From Verpa conica (taxonomy: Eukaryota > Ascomycota > Pezizomycetes > Pezizales > Morchellaceae), in NCBI GenBank assembly GCA_033030425.1, contig JAUFSD010000018.1, positions 1,240,001 to 1,304,000 on the forward strand: 64,000 nt of DNA. Direction: 5' to 3'. The position numbers and the translations under genes were made by a program. Shown here in pieces: positions 60,014 through 64,000 of the stretch (position 1 is the first letter of the stretch; each line of letters begins with the position of its first letter). The notes beneath the pieces were generated by a model. The model had not been told where the DNA came from, made no database searches, and saw nothing but the letters and a program-made list of their open reading frames with translations.

Positions 60014-61427
60014 ATGGACCTCTCAGATATAACATCGCTCGGGGAACTAAAGAGAAATATGCCTTCCGAGTATATCCCGGCTCCGTATCTTGTAGCTAGT
60101 TCATTTATGAGCCGCGACGATCTCGTCCACTGTTACAAAGGTTTGCTCTCTTCTGATCCTACCACCATCAGTCACCCTCTACAATTTGTTTCTTACTATT
60201 GCTTAGACTTTTACGAAAGCCTCAAATACGCCAGCACAGCGCCTGAACTTGTTTTTGAGCGTTTGATATCTAATGTAAGCAGCCACAGAGAAGGATTGGC
60301 CACTATTGCTGACGTTACAGATTGGTATTGCCTGGGAGAGCAAAAAGAATCAGGAAGGACGGACAAAAGAGACCTCACTCAATTCAGAGTTGACTGCGCT
60401 TCGATCAACTATCTCAGCGCAGGGTGGTGTAATTGAGGCTCTCAAGTCCGAGTTGAGGGAGCTCAAGTACAAGGCAGGACAGGGAGTAGCGACATCTTGC
60501 AGCACTATAGCTGTAGACTCCAGCAGCAATACTGAAGAGCCAACACCTAAAATATTAAGGACTAAATTCACAGGAGACCAGGAGTTAAAGAGTGGTGTTA
60601 TCGGCCTTCCACTCATTGGCACATTCCACTCAAATGAGAGCTACATATCATATACGATACCGCCATATAGCCATACCGATATGTATTTCTATCCAACAAG
60701 TGGGGTTCTCATGCAACAACCTCCCCCAATTGGATTCACTTCGATACCGCTCAATTATAGTATTGAAAATTCAGTTAGTGCCTGGGTTTCTAGCGATCAA
60801 GCTAGCATGAAGATGTTGGGTAGCGAGCGTCCATATTACTTTGCCTGCAGCTGGCTAGAGATTGACAGCAGGCAATCTGACGTCCTGTGCGGGACGGTTC
60901 ACACAGGTGAAGATTTTACCCCTTCAACCCTGAACCAAAAGCACATCTCTTTTGGTAGTTCATATGACACACCACCCCGGGTCGTTGTTTGGCTCAATAA
61001 ATTCGATCTAAAACCTTTGCGAGAGTGGCAGCTTATGGCCTACCCCTCTGGTATAACTATGACCGGCTTCACCCTCAACATGAAATATGGCTGGAACACT
61101 ATCGGTGTATCGTGGGTTTCCTACGCAGCAGATATGGCAGGGATTTCCTCGGGCAGCATTGTTGCCTCGTCAGCCTACCACCCCAAGAGGCAGGGGCGCG
61201 TTAAATTCCGTCCAGGCACTTTTGAAGCACCACCTCGCGTTATCATTGCAATAAATCAAATCTGGCTTACTCTTAGACCCAGCCCGAGGACTGTTAGTCC
61301 CGGCCAAATAATACTTTCAGCGTCAACCTCTGATATAACGGCCACTGAGATGACCTGGCATTTGGACGGGATGCCAGAAAAGTCCCAGTACCAGATTGGA
61401 GCTTCCTATATTGCTCTTAAGGACTAG
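60014..61427 (+). CDS. H-type lectin protein, copy B
   Basis: Exons 60014-60274 and 60321-61427 (46-nt intron) join in frame to 455 aa. Exon 2 has exactly the length of exon 2 in copy A (1107 nt), and the intron sits after the same codon. Conserved N-terminal domain (residues 1-87) with EYIPAPYLVASSFMS; linker with a clear heptad coiled coil (about 105-137, SELTALRSTISAQGGVIEAL), suggesting an oligomer. Two H-type lectin units follow: about 295-357 (PPRVVVWL, ITMTGFTL, IGVSWVSY) and about 380-455 (PPRVIIAI, ITATEMTW, ASYIAL). No signal peptide. With copy A and the deaminases it forms a duplicated module. Sugar-binding residues cannot be judged without a structure. Confidence 0.9.
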
Positions 61428-62640
61428 GTATGCGATTGAGGGGTACTGTAATCTTCCATAGTAAAACAGTTACTGACTACAGACACTTAAGGACGGGAGG
61501 ATTAAAACAAGATGTGGTGCTAAGAAATATGCTGTGGTGGAGTCACCGGGTAGACTAGGTTTCCTTGGGCGTGTATTTACGTGAGCCGCTTGTGCACCGA
61601 GTGACGGGAATTGATGGATATAGACTATGGAGATACGGTTATTCATACGGTGTTCCATATAGGGTTCTTAGACCAATAATCTAGCTAATATCTTGGGTTC
61701 CGGGGGTGCCGTGGGTTAGGGTTGGCCATGGTTTATACCCCGCTACCTAGAACCAGCGAGTTCCGGAGACCGGGAAAACTGCCACAATACCAACCCTGGT
61801 GGTAGATGCCTCGGCAGAGCTCCCGTCCTAGCGAGCGGTCGCAAAGCTTAACTTTGAGCCCCATATCTTTGCGCCAACCCAACCCAACCCAAATATGTCA
61901 TATCCTGTGGTGATATGCTGGAAATCCCCTAGATATTAATCTATTCCCAATATAGGCTACTACTTAGAAATAGCTTGAGGGTTACTGTGCCACACCCTTC
62001 GGGTTGCACACCTATACAACTTTCCTATTCCCGAAGTTTACCCAGGTCCAACCCTGGGGAAAGATTAATGTACTGAGAAATCAAAGACACTATCCTCACT
62101 CATTGTTAAATTTTACTATCCTGACACTTTCAATATCGGGTCAATGTTAGGCATCCACTCTCTGCAATAACGTTCAAAGGAGCTACTGTCACCTGCCACC
62201 GTCAAGTATGCTCATCATTGCAGTATTTAAAGGCCCTCTAAGAGACAACTATGGATGTATGAGCTGATTCCCCTTGTCTATTTCTCCTGTTTCACTGATC
62301 GGAATACCCCAAGGCTTTATATGTTCTTCCAAGTCATGTTGTGAGCGTGGGTGTTGAGTACCCCCTGATGTTGCAACGCCTGTTGCCTAATCGTGTACTA
62401 CCCGAATACTTGATACGGGTCCCACACCTATTGTAAGTACCGGAGGTAAGCTGCGTGTAGGATTTGGGCACGAGACTATGCATGACACGCATGGACGTAT
62501 TCAACCGTTTGATGGGGATTGGGTAGACGGATATTAAGACACGCATGCATATTATTACGTATACATGGGAGGCCTTAAAACCAGTATGCAACATAGCTGT
62601 CCCCGTGGGCTGTCCGTGGTAAAGACACAACAACAATACA
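61428..62640. other. Intergenic with dispersed repeat
   Basis: Starts with the 3' flank shared with lectin A, then the second copy of the dispersed repeat (61588-61735, with the outlying patch at 61850-61897). The remainder has no recognised feature. The stretch before 62641 is the presumed promoter of the repeat protein. Confidence 0.5.
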
Positions 62641-64000
62641 ATGGATTATAAAAAATCACGACGATGGTACTACAAAAAACGAGGATCTCAGTCAAAAGCA
62701 CTATACGATGCATCAAAGGAGAAAATATCACACAAGGAGCTTCCCGGGCCAGGTACCGCGGGGTTGCCGGATATGCCCGTTTCGCATCAAGAGAGCTGGA
62801 GAGAGATAGAGGTAATTAATGGGAATGATTTGGATGATAGTAACTCATGGACGCTTGATGATTTAAGGTTACGTGCGGAGGTTTCACTGTTCGGGCCACC
62901 AATAGTACGGGTCAAGCTATGGAAGGAGTTTGAGGATTACGATGTTCAAGAGTCTCAATTAAAAGTGCTTGAGAATTCTAGATTACGGGAGAAACTAGAG
63001 CTGTTCAAAACACCAAATCCTTACGCAAAGATAAAGTGTGATGTCGGAGCACAGTGGCAGGGCGAGCAGTTAGAGTTACAGAGACTTGGGGATAAAAGGA
63101 TGGAGGAAGAACTAGAGTTATTCGATTCGCCAATCTTGCAAGTGAAAATACCGATTACCGTCCAAGACTCCCAGCCATACGGAAACCAGAGCGGGGATCC
63201 TGATATTCTGCAGATACAGATGCTTCATGATGCCAGGTTACAGAGTGAAAATGAGCTATTTTGGCTTCCGGTACCTCGACCTGCACTTCGGTCGGTAAGT
63301 CAAAGGAAAGCGAGATATGGGACTATGTGGGTGACGGAGGAGCGCCAACGACAAATACAGGAGGACCTAAGATTTCGGGAAGAGCTGGAGCTGTTTGGAC
63401 CATCAATTCCACAGGTGAAGCTATGGGGTCAGGACGAAGAAAACGAGGAGTCGCAGCTACGGCGGTTGCAAGATTTGAGACTCCAAGGAGAACTGGAACT
63501 TTTCTCACCAACGATCCCGCGAGTGAAGATAATTTCGAGGGTGCAATATGACGAAGGTGGAGAGTTTCAATCCGGGATACCGTTAGACTTGGAATTACCG
63601 GGGGAACCGGGTCTGTCTGAGCCACCCATTATTCCGGTAAAAATACTAATTGGATCCAACCTAGATGAGCAAGATGAAGGGGAAAATGGGCTTAAGGAGC
63701 CTCAACAACGAACTCTTGAGCACCCTCCATCGCAGACAAGTTCCGAGCTACTCGAGCCACCGGCTCTAGTAGAGGCGGCGCTGTCAGGGGGTGAAGAAGG
63801 GAAGAGGAAGAAGAGGAAGAGAAACCCAAAGCCTGCGAAGGAGCGGAAGCCAACGAAATTTGAAGAAGATGTGGTCATTAAAGCGGTAGAAACCAATACA
63901 GAAGAGGAAGTTGTTAAAGAAGAGGAAGGTATGAAGGAAAAAGCTAGTGCAGAAACGAGGGTTTGTGAAAATACGGGGGAGGGTGAAGTAGAGAGGATAG
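62641..64000 (+). CDS. Novel repeat protein, 5' part (runs off window)
   Basis: From the ATG at 62641 the frame stays open for 453 codons to the last base, with no stop or needed intron. The N terminus is basic (MDYKKSRRWYYKKRGSQSK). Then a degenerate repeat of about 36-46 residues follows: a charged helix-like part, DxRLRxELELF, then a P-rich PxIPxVKLW strand-like part. The Phe anchors lie near residues 84, 122, 161, 207, 252 and 288. Clear units include LREKLELFKTPNPYAKIK, EEELELFDSPILQVKIP, REELELFGPSIPQVKLW and QGELELFSPTIPRVKII. A Pro-rich, acidic region with a strong basic nuclear-signal-like cluster (GKRKKRKRNPKPAKERKP, about 387-404) follows. I do not recognise the family. The C terminus is outside the window. 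Confidence 0.75.
   Translation, partial: MDYKKSRRWYYKKRGSQSKALYDASKEKISHKELPGPGTAGLPDMPVSHQESWREIEVINGNDLDDSNSWTLDDLRLRAEVSLFGPPIVRVKLWKEFEDYDVQESQLKVLENSRLREKLELFKTPNPYAKIKCDVGAQWQGEQLELQRLGDKRMEEELELFDSPILQVKIPITVQDSQPYGNQSGDPDILQIQMLHDARLQSENELFWLPVPRPALRSVSQRKARYGTMWVTEERQRQIQEDLRFREELELFGPSIPQVKLWGQDEENEESQLRRLQDLRLQGELELFSPTIPRVKIISRVQYDEGGEFQSGIPLDLELPGEPGLSEPPIIPVKILIGSNLDEQDEGENGLKEPQQRTLEHPPSQTSSELLEPPALVEAALSGGEEGKRKKRKRNPKPAKERKPTKFEEDVVIKAVETNTEEEVVKEEEGMKEKASAETRVCENTGEGEVERI

Noticed and set aside
1..64000. CRISPR arrays or bacterial operons
   Set aside because: No regularly spaced direct repeats; spliceosomal introns throughout mark a fungal nuclear genome.

Overview
The window looks like an accessory region of a filamentous ascomycete genome. 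The genes carry many short introns (about 36-86 nt, with one of about 150 nt). Intergenic stretches are long, and TA-flanked DNA transposons, MITEs and LTR-like pieces are abundant. The protein families are those of filamentous fungi: STAND/NACHT NTPases, DUF7580-like, H-type lectin, OTT_1508-like deaminase, C2H2-type regulatory proteins and Fot1/pogo elements. Pezizomycetes is a guess only; nothing here fixes the species. All exon joins are read by eye from splice motifs, reading frame and family motifs.

Layout. At 2.6-4.8 kb lies a ubiquitin-specific protease with an N-terminal membrane anchor. A long-TIR foldback element follows (6.2-6.8 kb), then a fungal multi-pass membrane protein on the minus strand (7.0-8.75 kb). 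A 2.2-kb Fot1/pogo-type transposon (11.49-13.68 kb) sits directly upstream of a large gene combining a P-loop GTPase-like module, a RING-like module and a patatin phospholipase (13.9-18.1 kb). A MITE and an unrecognised 565-aa protein with a heptapeptide repeat follow, then almost 8 kb with little coding. Next come a secreted berberine-bridge-type flavin oxidase (29.0-30.8 kb) and a short NACHT protein (32.75-34.5 kb). A decayed 2.9-kb Tigger/pogo-like transposon (34.5-37.5 kb) carries a nested MITE pair and a solo-LTR-like insertion. A small secreted cysteine-rich protein lies at 39.4-39.7 kb, an LTR-like sequence at 42.75 kb, a DUF7580-like gene at 44.9-46.7 kb and another MITE at 47 kb. A C2H2 regulatory-type gene (47.5-49.2 kb) runs in frame, past one TAG, into a degenerate alpha/beta-hydrolase module (to 50.65 kb). 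From about 54.4 to 61.5 kb a deaminase plus H-type-lectin unit is duplicated in tandem; its first deaminase copy is only a relic. The right edge holds the 5' part of a long intronless reading frame (62.6 kb to the window end) encoding a repeat protein I do not recognise.

Together the coding content suggests a self/non-self or defence-type accessory region: STAND NTPase, patatin-GTPase, DUF7580, hydrolase/zinc-finger, lectins, deaminase and a small secreted protein. That is inference from family membership, not proof. The strongest candidates for something undescribed are the repeat protein at the right edge, the GTPase-RING-patatin fusion, and the duplicated deaminase-lectin module.
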